Shown: one piece after another, positions 8,081 to 15,129 of the stretch
How positions within the stretch are numbered: position 1 is the first letter of the stretch
How the letters are laid out: each line of letters begins with the position of its first letter
Assembly (NCBI GenBank): GCA_026225015.1
Contig: JAMFRY010000212.1
Location: forward strand, 1 to 15,825
Length of the DNA stretch: 15,825 bases
Direction: 5' to 3'
Source of the DNA: Alphaproteobacteria bacterium
GTDB taxonomy: Bacteria > Pseudomonadota > Alphaproteobacteria > Acetobacterales > Acetobacteraceae
The notes under the pieces: generated by a model
The model's database searches: none
What the model saw: the letters and a program-made list of their open reading frames with translations, nothing else
Told to the model about the DNA's origin: nothing
Made by a program: the position numbers and the translations under genes

Positions 8081-10489
8081 TTGTCCGCACTGAACAGCTT
8101 TAACGTCATCGAGCTGGCCGAGAACGTCGCCGGCGAATTCTGCGGTAAGCTGCTGGCCGATTTCGGCGCCACGGTGTTAAAAATCGAGCGGCCCGGAACC
8201 GGTAGCCGGACGCGGCATCTTGGCCCGTTTTCCAAGCAAGGCGCGGATGGCGAGGCGAGCGGACTGTTTGCCTATCTCAACACCAACAAGCATTCCGTCA
8301 CGCTCGACCTGGATAGTGATGTGGGCAAGGCGAAGCTGGCGGAGTTGATTGCGCAGGCCGATATCGTGATCGACGATCACCCGCCCGGCTGGCTGAAATC
8401 TATCGGCATCGACCCGGAGACAATCGAGGCCACGCATCCCGGCCTTATCCTCTGCGGCATCACGCCGTTTGGCCTGTCCGCCCCCGCCTTGCGCCGGCAT
8501 GCGGAGGATCTCACAGTGTTTCAAAGCAGCGGCTGGGGCTATCATACGCCAAGCGGTAGCGATAATAGCCGCCCGCCGCTGAAGGGCGCGGGGCGGTTTC
8601 TCGCCAGCTACGAAGCCGGGCTGGACGCGGCACTTTGTATCGCCGCCAGCGTGGTCGGGCGGCAATCCACCGGACGCGGCGGCTCCATCGATATTTCGGC
8701 GCAGGAGGTGCTGGCCTCGCGCGTTGATTATGTGCTCGGCCAGATGATCGCCGGCGATATGGATGTGGATGCCGGCCGAGCGCGCTTCGATCTCGGCGGC
8801 CCGTCAGGCTATTTTGCCTGCCGCCAGGGCTTCGTTTATCTCTGGATGTCGTCGCCGCAGCATTGGGAAGGCATTCGCGCGCTGCTCGGCGACCCGGACT
8901 GGATGCGCGAATTCCCCAATAACTGGCTGGAACGCGGGCTGACGCCGGAGCGCATTGCCCTTTGCCGCCAGCATCTTGGCGATTGGCTGAAAACCCAGGA
9001 CAAGGACGAAGCCGCGGAGGCAGCCCAGGCGGTGGGCGTGACGCTGGTGCCGGTTAATGATTCGAGCGATCTGTTGCGTTCGCCGCAACTTGCGCATCGC
9101 GGATTTTTCGTCGAGGTCGAGCATCCGAGCTTCGGCCGTGCCCGCTACCCGACCGTGCCCTACCAGCTCAGCGTCACGCCGGCGCGCATAACCTCGCCGG
9201 CGCCGCTTCTTGGCCAGCATAACGATGCGATTTTTGAACGCTCTGCGCCCGATATTCGGAGCGCTCCTGAGCCGAAAGCGTTTCCCGCCCGGATGCGCCG
9301 TGGCGGGCCGTTGGAGGGCTTCCGTGTCCTTGAGCTTACCAAAGTCTGGGCTGGACCTTACGCCGGAAGGCAGCTTGGTTTTCTGGGCGCCGAGGCCATC
9401 CGGGTGGAAAGTCTTGGTTCGCTCGATGTCACGCGCGTCTATGGGGTGGATGACATCAACAAGGCGCCGGGTTTCATGGCGGTCAACCCGCAGAAGCTCA
9501 GCGTGCAGATCGACATGAAATCCGCCGAGGGCATCGCGCTGCTGAAACAATTGCTGAGCCAATGCGATATTCTGATCGAGAATCTGCGGCCCGGCGCGAT
9601 CGACCGGCTGGGGCTCGGCTATGCGGCCTGCAAGGCGGTGAAACCGGACATCATCTATGTTTCGATGGGCATGTATGGCAGCGAAGGGCCGCTTGCCGAT
9701 CAGACCGGCTACGCCCCCTGCTTCGATGCGATTGGCGGCCTGAGCGCGCTGGTGGGGTATGCCGGCGAGAAGCCGCTTGGCATGAATATACGCTATGCGG
9801 ATTCCACGTTTGGTAATGTCGCGGCCTATGCCGCTTTGGTTGCCCTGGCGCATCGGCAGCGTACCGGGGAAGGGCAGTTCGTGGATGTGTCCGCGGTGGA
9901 GACGATCACCAGCATGATCGGTGACAGCTTCATGGATTACAGCCTGAACGGCAGGATCGCGGTGTGCGACGGCAACCGCCATGCCGAGATGGCGCCGCAC
10001 AATGTTTATCCCTGCCTGGATGGTGATTGGATCGCGATTGCGGTCTCCGGCGACGGAGCTTGGGCCGCACTCTGCGCCGTGATGGGGCGGGGTGAACTCG
10101 GGACAAGTCCGGAATTTGGCAGTCTGGCGCTACGCAAAGTACATGAGGAAGAACTCGACCGGCTGGTTGGCGCGTGGACGCAATCACAGGATGCGCGGAT
10201 ATTGGAGGCGAAATTGCAGGAAGCCGGCATCGCCGCGGCCAAATCCGCCAATTCGCTCGACCTGGTGACTGATGAGCACCTCTGGGCGCGCGGTTTCTAT
10301 CGCTACGTCAAGGATACGGATGGCAATAACCGCCCGATCATCGGCCCCGCCTGGCAAATGTCGAACGCGGCGGCGATCCATGACGGTGCCCCGGTTCTGG
10401 GGCAGCATAACGCATATATATTCGGCGAGGTGCTGGGCATTTCCGAGGTGGAGCAGCAGCGGCTGATGGAAGTGGGCGTTATACGGTAG
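8081..10489 (+). CDS. Two-domain (tandem) class III CoA-transferase, CaiB/BaiF family, 802 aa
   Basis: Two full CaiB/BaiF domains lie in one chain: residues 1 to about 400 (FNVIELAENVAGEFCGKLLADFGATVLKIE at the start) and about 410 to 802 (FRVLELTKVWAGPYAGRQLGFLGAEAIRVE). Family members are usually about 400 residues and work as interlocked dimers that move CoA between carboxylic acids through an aspartyl-CoA intermediate. In the second domain Asp574 (YADSTFG, before RTGEGQFVDVS) is at the catalytic position. In the first, the matching position is Ser176 (LASYEAG, before STGRGGSIDIS), so only one half should be active. I chose TTG at 8081 because GGGGAG (8069-8074) precedes it by six bases; a longer frame from 7898 would overlap the SDR. 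It probably activates the operon's acid substrate to its CoA ester, though which acid is unknown. Confidence 0.92.
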   Translation: MSALNSFNVIELAENVAGEFCGKLLADFGATVLKIERPGTGSRTRHLGPFSKQGADGEASGLFAYLNTNKHSVTLDLDSDVGKAKLAELIAQADIVIDDHPPGWLKSIGIDPETIEATHPGLILCGITPFGLSAPALRRHAEDLTVFQSSGWGYHTPSGSDNSRPPLKGAGRFLASYEAGLDAALCIAASVVGRQSTGRGGSIDISAQEVLASRVDYVLGQMIAGDMDVDAGRARFDLGGPSGYFACRQGFVYLWMSSPQHWEGIRALLGDPDWMREFPNNWLERGLTPERIALCRQHLGDWLKTQDKDEAAEAAQAVGVTLVPVNDSSDLLRSPQLAHRGFFVEVEHPSFGRARYPTVPYQLSVTPARITSPAPLLGQHNDAIFERSAPDIRSAPEPKAFPARMRRGGPLEGFRVLELTKVWAGPYAGRQLGFLGAEAIRVESLGSLDVTRVYGVDDINKAPGFMAVNPQKLSVQIDMKSAEGIALLKQLLSQCDILIENLRPGAIDRLGLGYAACKAVKPDIIYVSMGMYGSEGPLADQTGYAPCFDAIGGLSALVGYAGEKPLGMNIRYADSTFGNVAAYAALVALAHRQRTGEGQFVDVSAVETITSMIGDSFMDYSLNGRIAVCDGNRHAEMAPHNVYPCLDGDWIAIAVSGDGAWAALCAVMGRGELGTSPEFGSLALRKVHEEELDRLVGAWTQSQDARILEAKLQEAGIAAAKSANSLDLVTDEHLWARGFYRYVKDTDGNNRPIIGPAWQMSNAAAIHDGAPVLGQHNAYIFGEVLGISEVEQQRLMEVGVIR

Positions 10490-10621
10490 CTGAGGTCTTG
10501 TTTCTGAAGAAAATGAAGCAAAAAGGGTGGCGGGTCAGTCTGAATCTACGGCAGCATGTGGCCGGGGGCGGAATGTTCGGTTTCGCATGCGCAACTGGAA
10601 AAGCAGACATTAAACGCCAAA

Positions 10622-10653
10622 AGCGGTACAATGCCGTTTCGAATTGTACCGCT
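10622..10653. repeat. Perfect 11-bp inverted repeat between convergent genes
   Basis: AGCGGTACAAT (10622-10632) and ATTGTACCGCT (10643-10653) are exact reverse complements with a 10-base loop. The stretch lies in the 218-base gap between the CoA-transferase stop and the convergent YwgA-like stop at 10708, so it might serve as a two-way terminator, though no T-run follows. The same 11 bases occur ahead of the small gene at 846. Just before it, 10568-10617 holds a weaker imperfect inverted structure (GGCGGAATGT ... ACATTAAACGCC). Nothing else of note is seen in 10490-10707. Confidence 0.6.
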
Positions 10654-10707
10654 GCTAACGAGTACTGCTTGTAGCCTCAATGGGACAATTAGGTCTTGGC
10701 CGTGTCA

Positions 10708-11247
10708 CTAAGGAGAAGGTAGAGGAGGGAGAGCCTTTGGTGTTACAAGCCTACGCAATGTTTCATAAGCTTGAGCTGCTCTTAGTATGCGAACTTGGGT
10801 CGCTTTCTCGGGTTTTCGTCGTTTGGTTTCTGCCCACGGGTTGCCTGCCTTGCCATTCCCAATGCCGTCGACCGTGCAAATAAACGCGGCGGTTGCCGCC
10901 AACTCCAACTCATTGGCATCGATAAGCTTGGCTTGCTGGATAAACGCAGCCCTGCCGGGATTATGAGGGATCTGTGCGTTCGGAAGAGAATAGATTGAAT
11001 ATCTCCCGCCCCAATCAGCCTGCCGCTCAATTTCTTTGACAGGCCCAAGCCCTGCGGCAATTTCCATACCGCGGGCCAAGTCTTCGCGGAACGGGCCATA
11101 GTGGCGGTATTCGAACTCAAATTCTTTCCCAAACCCAGCCAATTGCGCCAAATAAGTCACCTTCTGCAAGCGTGTTCGTCCAACAAGTTCCCCTCCTGCA
11201 TCTTGGATGATCCTTGCGGCTGCTTCTCGTGCGTTAATAGTATTCAT
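10708..11247 (-). CDS. YwgA/Panacea-like protein of unknown function (179 aa)
   Basis: The N-terminal part has GRTRLQKVTYLAQL (about 23-36) followed by FEYRHYGPFREDLARGM (about 45-61). This pairing, a (K/R)LQK-x-x-Y helix then a Y-x-YGP(Y/F) motif, is shared by YwgA-like proteins and by the DUF4065/Panacea antitoxin-like group. The C-terminal part has ELELAATAAF and a basic KRRKPEKAT segment. There is no membrane segment or signal peptide. ATG at 11247 is chosen because MNTINAREAAARIIQDAGG reads as a natural N-terminus; longer upstream residues belong to the IS fragment. No ribosome site is evident, and the ATG overlaps the stop of the transposase remnant (ATGA, 11247-11244). The role is unknown; a toxin-antitoxin or phage-defence link is only an inference from related families, and no partner toxin gene is seen beside it. 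Confidence 0.72.
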   Translation of the reverse strand: MNTINAREAAARIIQDAGGELVGRTRLQKVTYLAQLAGFGKEFEFEYRHYGPFREDLARGMEIAAGLGPVKEIERQADWGGRYSIYSLPNAQIPHNPGRAAFIQQAKLIDANELELAATAAFICTVDGIGNGKAGNPWAETKRRKPEKATQVRILRAAQAYETLRRLVTPKALPPLPSP

Positions 11248-11590
11248 GACAGGTCCGGATGCCCCGCGCGGTACTCTTCCCAAAGAACCATCAGATTAAC
11301 GCCAGGGCGCTTGAGCTCGCAAACCAGTTCGCTCCAGACCGGCTCAGCACGCCGGCGCATGCCGCGCGGCGCCCCGCTGCGGGCAAACAACCGCGCTTCC
11401 AGTGCCGCATCGGTCAACTCGCCCGCAGCGGCCAGGCCAAACCAGCCACCTGTGCGCGCTTCAGGTTATCCTGCACGGTGCTCCGGGCAACACCAAGCAT
11501 CCGACCGATCTCGCGCGCGCTGACACCCTCGCTCGCCAGCCGTAATGTGTATCGTATTTGCCTCGTCGTCAGCTCTCTCTTCGCCGGCAT
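11244..11590 (-). pseudogene. istA: istA, IS21-family transposase, frameshifted and truncated 5' fragment
   Basis: The start is ATG at 11590 behind GAGGAGG (5-base spacing). The first 51 residues (MPAKRELTTRQIRYTLRL..., then SAREIGRMLGVARSTVQDNLKRA) are the N-terminal helix-turn-helix of IS21 transposases. The frame stops at TGA 11416-11414 after WPLRAS. In the next frame the protein resumes as ELTDAALEARLFARSG, then RRAEPVWSELV and ELKRPGVNLMVLWEEYRAGHPD, which is the normal IstA continuation. One base is therefore missing around 11420-11424. Family homology ends at about 11253 and the reading stops at TGA 11246-11244. The DDE catalytic domain, which would lie further on in a protein of about 500 residues, is absent. 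Confidence 0.85.
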
Positions 11591-11776
11591 CCAGTCCTCC
11601 TCGTGGTTGATCACGAGAAACCAGGTGCCCGAGTTGCTGACCCAGCCGAAAACGCCGGAAATGCCCCGCCAAGTGGCCGGAATTAAATCGGAATGGTGGC
11701 CGGCTTCAAATCAGAACCCTGGCCGACATCAAACCGGAATCCCCGGCCGGCATCCGTCGGAATCCGCATCAAACGT
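11253..11776 (-). mobile_element. Left-end remnant of an IS21-family insertion sequence
   Basis: Reading the minus strand, the segment runs from a terminal-repeat zone (11776 to about 11674) through an untranslated leader into the start of istA, and breaks off inside istA after the residues GHPD (about 11253). The rest of istA and all of istB are missing, so it cannot move by itself. The outer end is placed near 11774 from GTTTGATGCGG, where IS21 similarity seems to end; the exact tip is uncertain. No target-site duplication can be checked because the other end is lost. Confidence 0.8.
11674..11767. repeat. Four tandem 23-24 bp repeats, IS21 terminal transposase-binding sites
   Basis: The units start at 11674, 11697, 11720 and 11744 on the plus strand, each beginning TGGCCGG or a close variant (TGGCCGA, CGGCCGG) and containing an ATCAAA/ATTAAA core followed by a CGGAAT or CAGAAC block. 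The last unit is the most divergent. Multiple short repeats inside the termini are a known trait of IS21-type elements, where IstA binds. A looser fifth half-unit may lie at 11653-11665. Confidence 0.75.
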
Positions 11777-11852
11777 CGAAAATCGCTTCGGAGATGGCAA
11801 AGCTGAGCTTCTGGAGGTGACTTCGCTAGCTGCCGATCACTTTCTGGTTAAA

Positions 11853-12923
11853 ATGGTGAAACCCATGATCGATGGAGCCGTTTTGAGTAAGCTATATTCT
11901 TCTCCCGGCAAGCCTCCATTTGAAGCGTCAGGAACTGCGCTTAATGTCAGCTACCTTTCAAGCCAAAAGTTGCGGCAACTGATTGAACATCCTAACTTGG
12001 TAACTGGGGTAATTGGTTACGGCGCAGAGCGCCCTGTTTTTCTACCTTTGGCCTACCCATTCGTTGCCACGCCGCTCGTGCCGATAGCCCGCGAGCCGAT
12101 GTTTGAAGTCTGGACGTCGGCATCTCCCAGCCGGCCGTGCCAGTTGGGTTCAGTAATAGGTGCGTCCAACGAGGAATTGGCCTTCGGCGCAATTGAGCTT
12201 GAAGAGGCCGAGGGTACTTCGTTGGCAGACGCCGTTGAAGCAGCTTATTTGAACATCTTTGATTTCATGGACAAAGTCGGTTTGAAGATACCGATCAGGT
12301 TCTGGAATTACCTTACATCCATCGCCGAATTTGATGGTGAGTTAGAGCGATATAGGTGCTTCAATATCGGACGCCATAATGCGTTTCAGGCCCGGTTGCA
12401 GCAGACGTTTCCGCCTGCCGCCAGCTGCGTCGGCGCTCGCCGCGGCGGCTCAGTCATTTATTTCTTAGCAGCGCGCACCGCGGCAACGACGGTCGAAAAC
12501 CCTCGCCAGGTGAGTGCCTACGAGTACCCGCTGGCTTACGGCCCCCGTAGCCCAGGCTTTTCCCGTGCTTCAATCTACGTACATGGTGGCATGGAGTCTC
12601 TCTTCATTTCAGGGACGGCCAGCATCGTCGGCCACGAAACGCGCCATTGCGGTGATCTGCAGGGTCAGATCGCCGAGACCATCGAGAATTTGCGAGCGTT
12701 AATCGGCGCCGCAGCGCGCCAAGCGTCGGTCCCCATGACCGGCCTCTACGCATTGAAAATCTACCTGCAGAATCCGGCGTTTCTTGAAGCAGTCAACACT
12801 GCGATCGATGTGATGTTTGGCGCCGATACGAACCGACTCTACGTTCAAGCCGATATTTGTAGGTCCGATTTGCTTGTCGAGATCGAAGCCTTTCAATGCT
12901 CCGGGCACGATTTGAAGGCCTGA
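11853..12923 (+). CDS. Chorismatase, FkbO/Hyg5/XanB2 family (356 aa)
   Basis: Family hallmarks run in order: IPIRFWNYLTSI (about 146-157), ERYRCFNIGRHNAF (165-178), PPAASCVGARRGGSVIYFLAAR (187-208), VENPRQVSAYEYP then YGPRSPGFSRAS (214-240), SGTASIVGHETRHCGD (253-268), QIAETIENLRAL (272-283) and RSDLLVEIEA (337-346). These enzymes hydrolyse chorismate; depending on subtype the product is 3,4-dihydroxycyclohexadiene carboxylate (FkbO), 3-hydroxybenzoate (Hyg5), or 3- and 4-hydroxybenzoate (XanB2, used for xanthomonadin and ubiquinone). Subtype is not settled here. The start is uncertain: ATG 11853, ATG 11865 and GTG 11817 are in frame and none has a good ribosome site; the family's usual length of about 330-350 favours the ATGs. 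The frame stays open back to 11259 but that part is the complement of the IS remnant. The gene is convergent with the antiporter, 16 bases away. Confidence 0.92.
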   Translation: MVKPMIDGAVLSKLYSSPGKPPFEASGTALNVSYLSSQKLRQLIEHPNLVTGVIGYGAERPVFLPLAYPFVATPLVPIAREPMFEVWTSASPSRPCQLGSVIGASNEELAFGAIELEEAEGTSLADAVEAAYLNIFDFMDKVGLKIPIRFWNYLTSIAEFDGELERYRCFNIGRHNAFQARLQQTFPPAASCVGARRGGSVIYFLAARTAATTVENPRQVSAYEYPLAYGPRSPGFSRASIYVHGGMESLFISGTASIVGHETRHCGDLQGQIAETIENLRALIGAAARQASVPMTGLYALKIYLQNPAFLEAVNTAIDVMFGADTNRLYVQADICRSDLLVEIEAFQCSGHDLKA

Positions 12924-12939
12924 ACCTTGCCCTAACCAA

Positions 12940-14238
12940 CTACGCCTCGACAAATCCCGGAAGCACCAAATCAAGTTTCGGCATCAGAATTCTCAGTAAA
13001 GGCCCAGTCATAAGCGTTGTTACAACGGCCATAATGACCAGCATCGTAAAAACCTTCTGCGGGAGAAAGCCTGTCTCCAAGCCGATATTGAGAACGATCA
13101 GCTCCATCAAGGCTCGCGTGTTCATCAAAGCGCCGATGAGAAGTGCCGCAGCGCCGCCATAACCTGTGAGCCTACTTGCAATGTAAACCGGAATGATTTT
13201 TCCCAGGATGCCGGTGGAAAGGAAAACGCCCAGCCAAATCCAATCGGTGCCAGTCGTCAGTCCCAGCAGGTTGGTGCGCAGGCCGGTGAATGTGAAGAAA
13301 ACCGGCAGGAAGAAGACCATGACGAATACGCCGACCTGACGGCGCCAAGCCTCGACAAAAGCGCGATCGCGATGCAACAGCAATCCAGCGGCAAAGCCAC
13401 CAAAGATCGTGAAGATGCCGAGCTGATACGTGCACATGCCAAGGCCGAATATGCCGGCGAGGACCACGGCCATCAACGTGGGCGGGATCTCCCCGTCGAC
13501 CACCGGCAACTTCCGCAGCAGCGCGTGAGCGGCCGGTCGGAGAAAAAACCAGCATAGCAATCCGAAACCTAAGGTCCCGACGACCTGCAATAATGCCCTA
13601 TAAGGGCTGAATGTTGCCGTTGCGACCGCCGATACGCAACCTAATAAAAGCCAACCGATTACGTCATTGATTGCCGCGCAGGATATGGCGAGGACACCGA
13701 GCTCATGCCCGCGCATACCGTATTCTGTTAGAATTCGGCCTAGGATCGGCACCGCGGTGATTGCCAAGGCAACACCGCAGAAAAGGGCGTATACGGATAC
13801 CGGTATATGCCCGGCGAATATTGGCGCGGAGAGGTGGCCAATCCATATGCCAAGACCAAACGGGACCAGGACCGACGCAGCCGCGATAGGCGCTAAGCCC
13901 TTGCGTGCGCGCGCTTCACGCAAATGGCCAAACTCGAAACTCATGCCGATCTGACACATCAGCAGCATCAGGCCGATTTGCGACAGGACGACAATCGGAG
14001 GGGAGGGTCTGGCGCCGAATATTTCAGTCGAGATAATTGGACAGAAATGCCCGAACAGTGAAGGTCCGAGAAGAAGTCCCGCGACAATCTCGCCGACCAC
14101 ACCGGGCTGGCCGAACCGGCGCACCGCCCGGTTCATGATGCGTGCGGCGCCGATCATGATGATCAACTGAACCAGGGTGGAGACTAACAGATCCTCGGTG
14201 TGCTGGGTCGAGGTGATGAGCGGGACGGCGGTGATCAT
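12940..14238 (-). CDS. Cation/proton antiporter, CPA2-like (432 aa)
   Basis: An inner-membrane protein with about 11-13 hydrophobic segments. Family signs include RRFGQPGVVGEIVAGLLLGPSL (about 40-61), LSQIGLMLLMCQIGMSFE (85-102), the unwound-helix region LAITAVPILGRIL (158-170) and the ion-site pair Asn191-Asp192 in INDVIGWLLL. An Asn-Asp pair is usually linked to electroneutral exchange and an Asp-Asp pair to electrogenic exchange, so electroneutral Na+/H+ or K+/H+ exchange is inferred. No Kef-type C-terminal RCK/TrkA-N domain is present. ATG at 14238 follows the stop of the methyltransferase by three bases (TAG at 14244-14242), so the two are surely co-transcribed and probably co-translated. 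Its link to a secondary-metabolism locus is unexplained; pH or ion homeostasis during product formation would be one idea. Confidence 0.9.
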   Translation of the reverse strand: MITAVPLITSTQHTEDLLVSTLVQLIIMIGAARIMNRAVRRFGQPGVVGEIVAGLLLGPSLFGHFCPIISTEIFGARPSPPIVVLSQIGLMLLMCQIGMSFEFGHLREARARKGLAPIAAASVLVPFGLGIWIGHLSAPIFAGHIPVSVYALFCGVALAITAVPILGRILTEYGMRGHELGVLAISCAAINDVIGWLLLGCVSAVATATFSPYRALLQVVGTLGFGLLCWFFLRPAAHALLRKLPVVDGEIPPTLMAVVLAGIFGLGMCTYQLGIFTIFGGFAAGLLLHRDRAFVEAWRRQVGVFVMVFFLPVFFTFTGLRTNLLGLTTGTDWIWLGVFLSTGILGKIIPVYIASRLTGYGGAAALLIGALMNTRALMELIVLNIGLETGFLPQKVFTMLVIMAVVTTLMTGPLLRILMPKLDLVLPGFVEA

Positions 14239-14241
14239 GGG

Positions 14242-15021
14242 CTACGCGTTCGGCTGGGCCGCGCTCGGCTTGTCACCAACGTAGCATTGGAACAAGTCGA
14301 AATAGCTCTCGCATTTTACACGGGAAAACCCGCTTTCGGTCATGACACGCACGATGGCTTCCCGAGGCATGATATTGGCGATCGTATCCCAATGGTAGCG
14401 CATTAATGTCCGGGCGCCGCGTTTACGGGTCAGCAGCAATGAGAGCAGCGGCAGCAGGCCGCCGACATAGGCCGTCGCCAGCATGCGATTGATCCAGAAG
14501 CGTGGTGCTCCAACTTCCAGGAGCACGATGCGCCCGCCCGGCTGCAGTATTCTACATGCCTCACGCAAGACTACCTCCAGATCCGCCACATGGCGAAGCG
14601 CGTAACCCATGGTTACAAAGTCAGCAATGGCGGGCTTCAGCGGAAGCGCCTCGGCTGCGCACTGGACCAGCGGTATCCCGAGATTTTTGTGCGCGATCGC
14701 CAGCATCGCCTCGCTGATGTCGATGCCGATAACCGAGCGGGGGTCACCCGTGAGGCTGAGCGCCTCGCGCGCCAGCAGGCCGGTTCCGACGCCTATATCG
14801 ACCACTTGAGCGCCAGGGCGCAGGCCGGCCCGACGTAGACAGAATCGGCGATACCATGCCCCAGATCTAAGCGAAAAGACCTCGTTCACCTGGTCGTAAA
14901 ACGGCGCCGACCGATTAAATAAGTCGCGCACCGCGTTTAACCTCTGCGGTGAATTAGCGGACTGCTCCGGCCTAAGTCCTTGTAACCGCGTCATTTTCAG
15001 GCGCTCGTGATCGTTGGACAT
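14242..15021 (-). CDS. Class I SAM-dependent methyltransferase, UbiE/COQ5-like (259 aa)
   Basis: The SAM-binding core is clear: motif I VVDIGVGTG (73-81), the acidic ribose contact GIDIS (99-103), ALPLKPAIADFVTMGYALRHV (about 125-144) and post-motif LQPGGRIVLLEV (159-170). Upstream, LFNRSAPFYDQVNEVFSL (34-51) resembles the UbiE opening FD..A..YD..N..S. UbiE makes the C-methylation of ubiquinone and menaquinone precursors, but sequence similarity is general and the neighbours (chorismatase, halogenase-like protein) suggest methylation of a hydroxybenzoate-derived product. A hydrophobic stretch YVGGLLPLLSLLL (185-197) may bind a lipid-like substrate or membrane. The start is ATG at 15021; ATG at 14994 is an alternative, and neither has a strong ribosome site. 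It is the first gene of the operon with the antiporter. Confidence 0.88.
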   Translation of the reverse strand: MSNDHERLKMTRLQGLRPEQSANSPQRLNAVRDLFNRSAPFYDQVNEVFSLRSGAWYRRFCLRRAGLRPGAQVVDIGVGTGLLAREALSLTGDPRSVIGIDISEAMLAIAHKNLGIPLVQCAAEALPLKPAIADFVTMGYALRHVADLEVVLREACRILQPGGRIVLLEVGAPRFWINRMLATAYVGGLLPLLSLLLTRKRGARTLMRYHWDTIANIMPREAIVRVMTESGFSRVKCESYFDLFQCYVGDKPSAAQPNA

Positions 15022-15129
15022 GTCAGCGCGCCTGTGGCTTAATAGTGGTAAGGGTTATTCGGAGGATACCTGTCCCAGGTCAATCTTCTGCGTCCTGCAC
15101 GCGGGTAAAGATAAGGGAGCTTTCAGCGC
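15022..15129. promoter_or_regulatory. Divergent promoter region with a small palindrome
   Basis: The methyltransferase operon (minus) and the halogenase-like gene (plus) diverge here. ACCTG-TCC-CAGGT (15068-15080) is a perfect 5-bp inverted repeat and could be an operator for both. On the minus strand TTGACC (15083-15078) resembles a -35 box, followed at about the right distance by an AT-rich GAATAA-like stretch, a weak -10. On the plus strand AAGGGAG (15113-15119) is the likely ribosome site for TTG 15130. These are sequence matches only. Confidence 0.35.

Noticed and set aside
8804..10000. 398-codon minus-strand frame opposite the CoA-transferase
   Set aside because: It is antisense to the second half of the first domain and the second domain, with His/Arg-rich low-information sequence.
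10622..10700. Possible integron attC site
   Set aside because: The hairpin is a perfect stem without the extrahelical bases, and the flanks do not fit the GTTRRRY/RYYYAAC cores.
10680..10883. Plus-strand 67-codon frame after the inverted repeat
   Set aside because: It overlaps the C-terminal part of the YwgA-like gene in antisense, and has a Cys/Pro-rich tail without ribosome site.
11259..11816. Chorismatase reading frame extended back to 11259 as a 554-residue fusion
   Set aside because: That portion is the complement of the istA remnant and IS21 terminal repeats; it is open by chance and has no homology in this sense.
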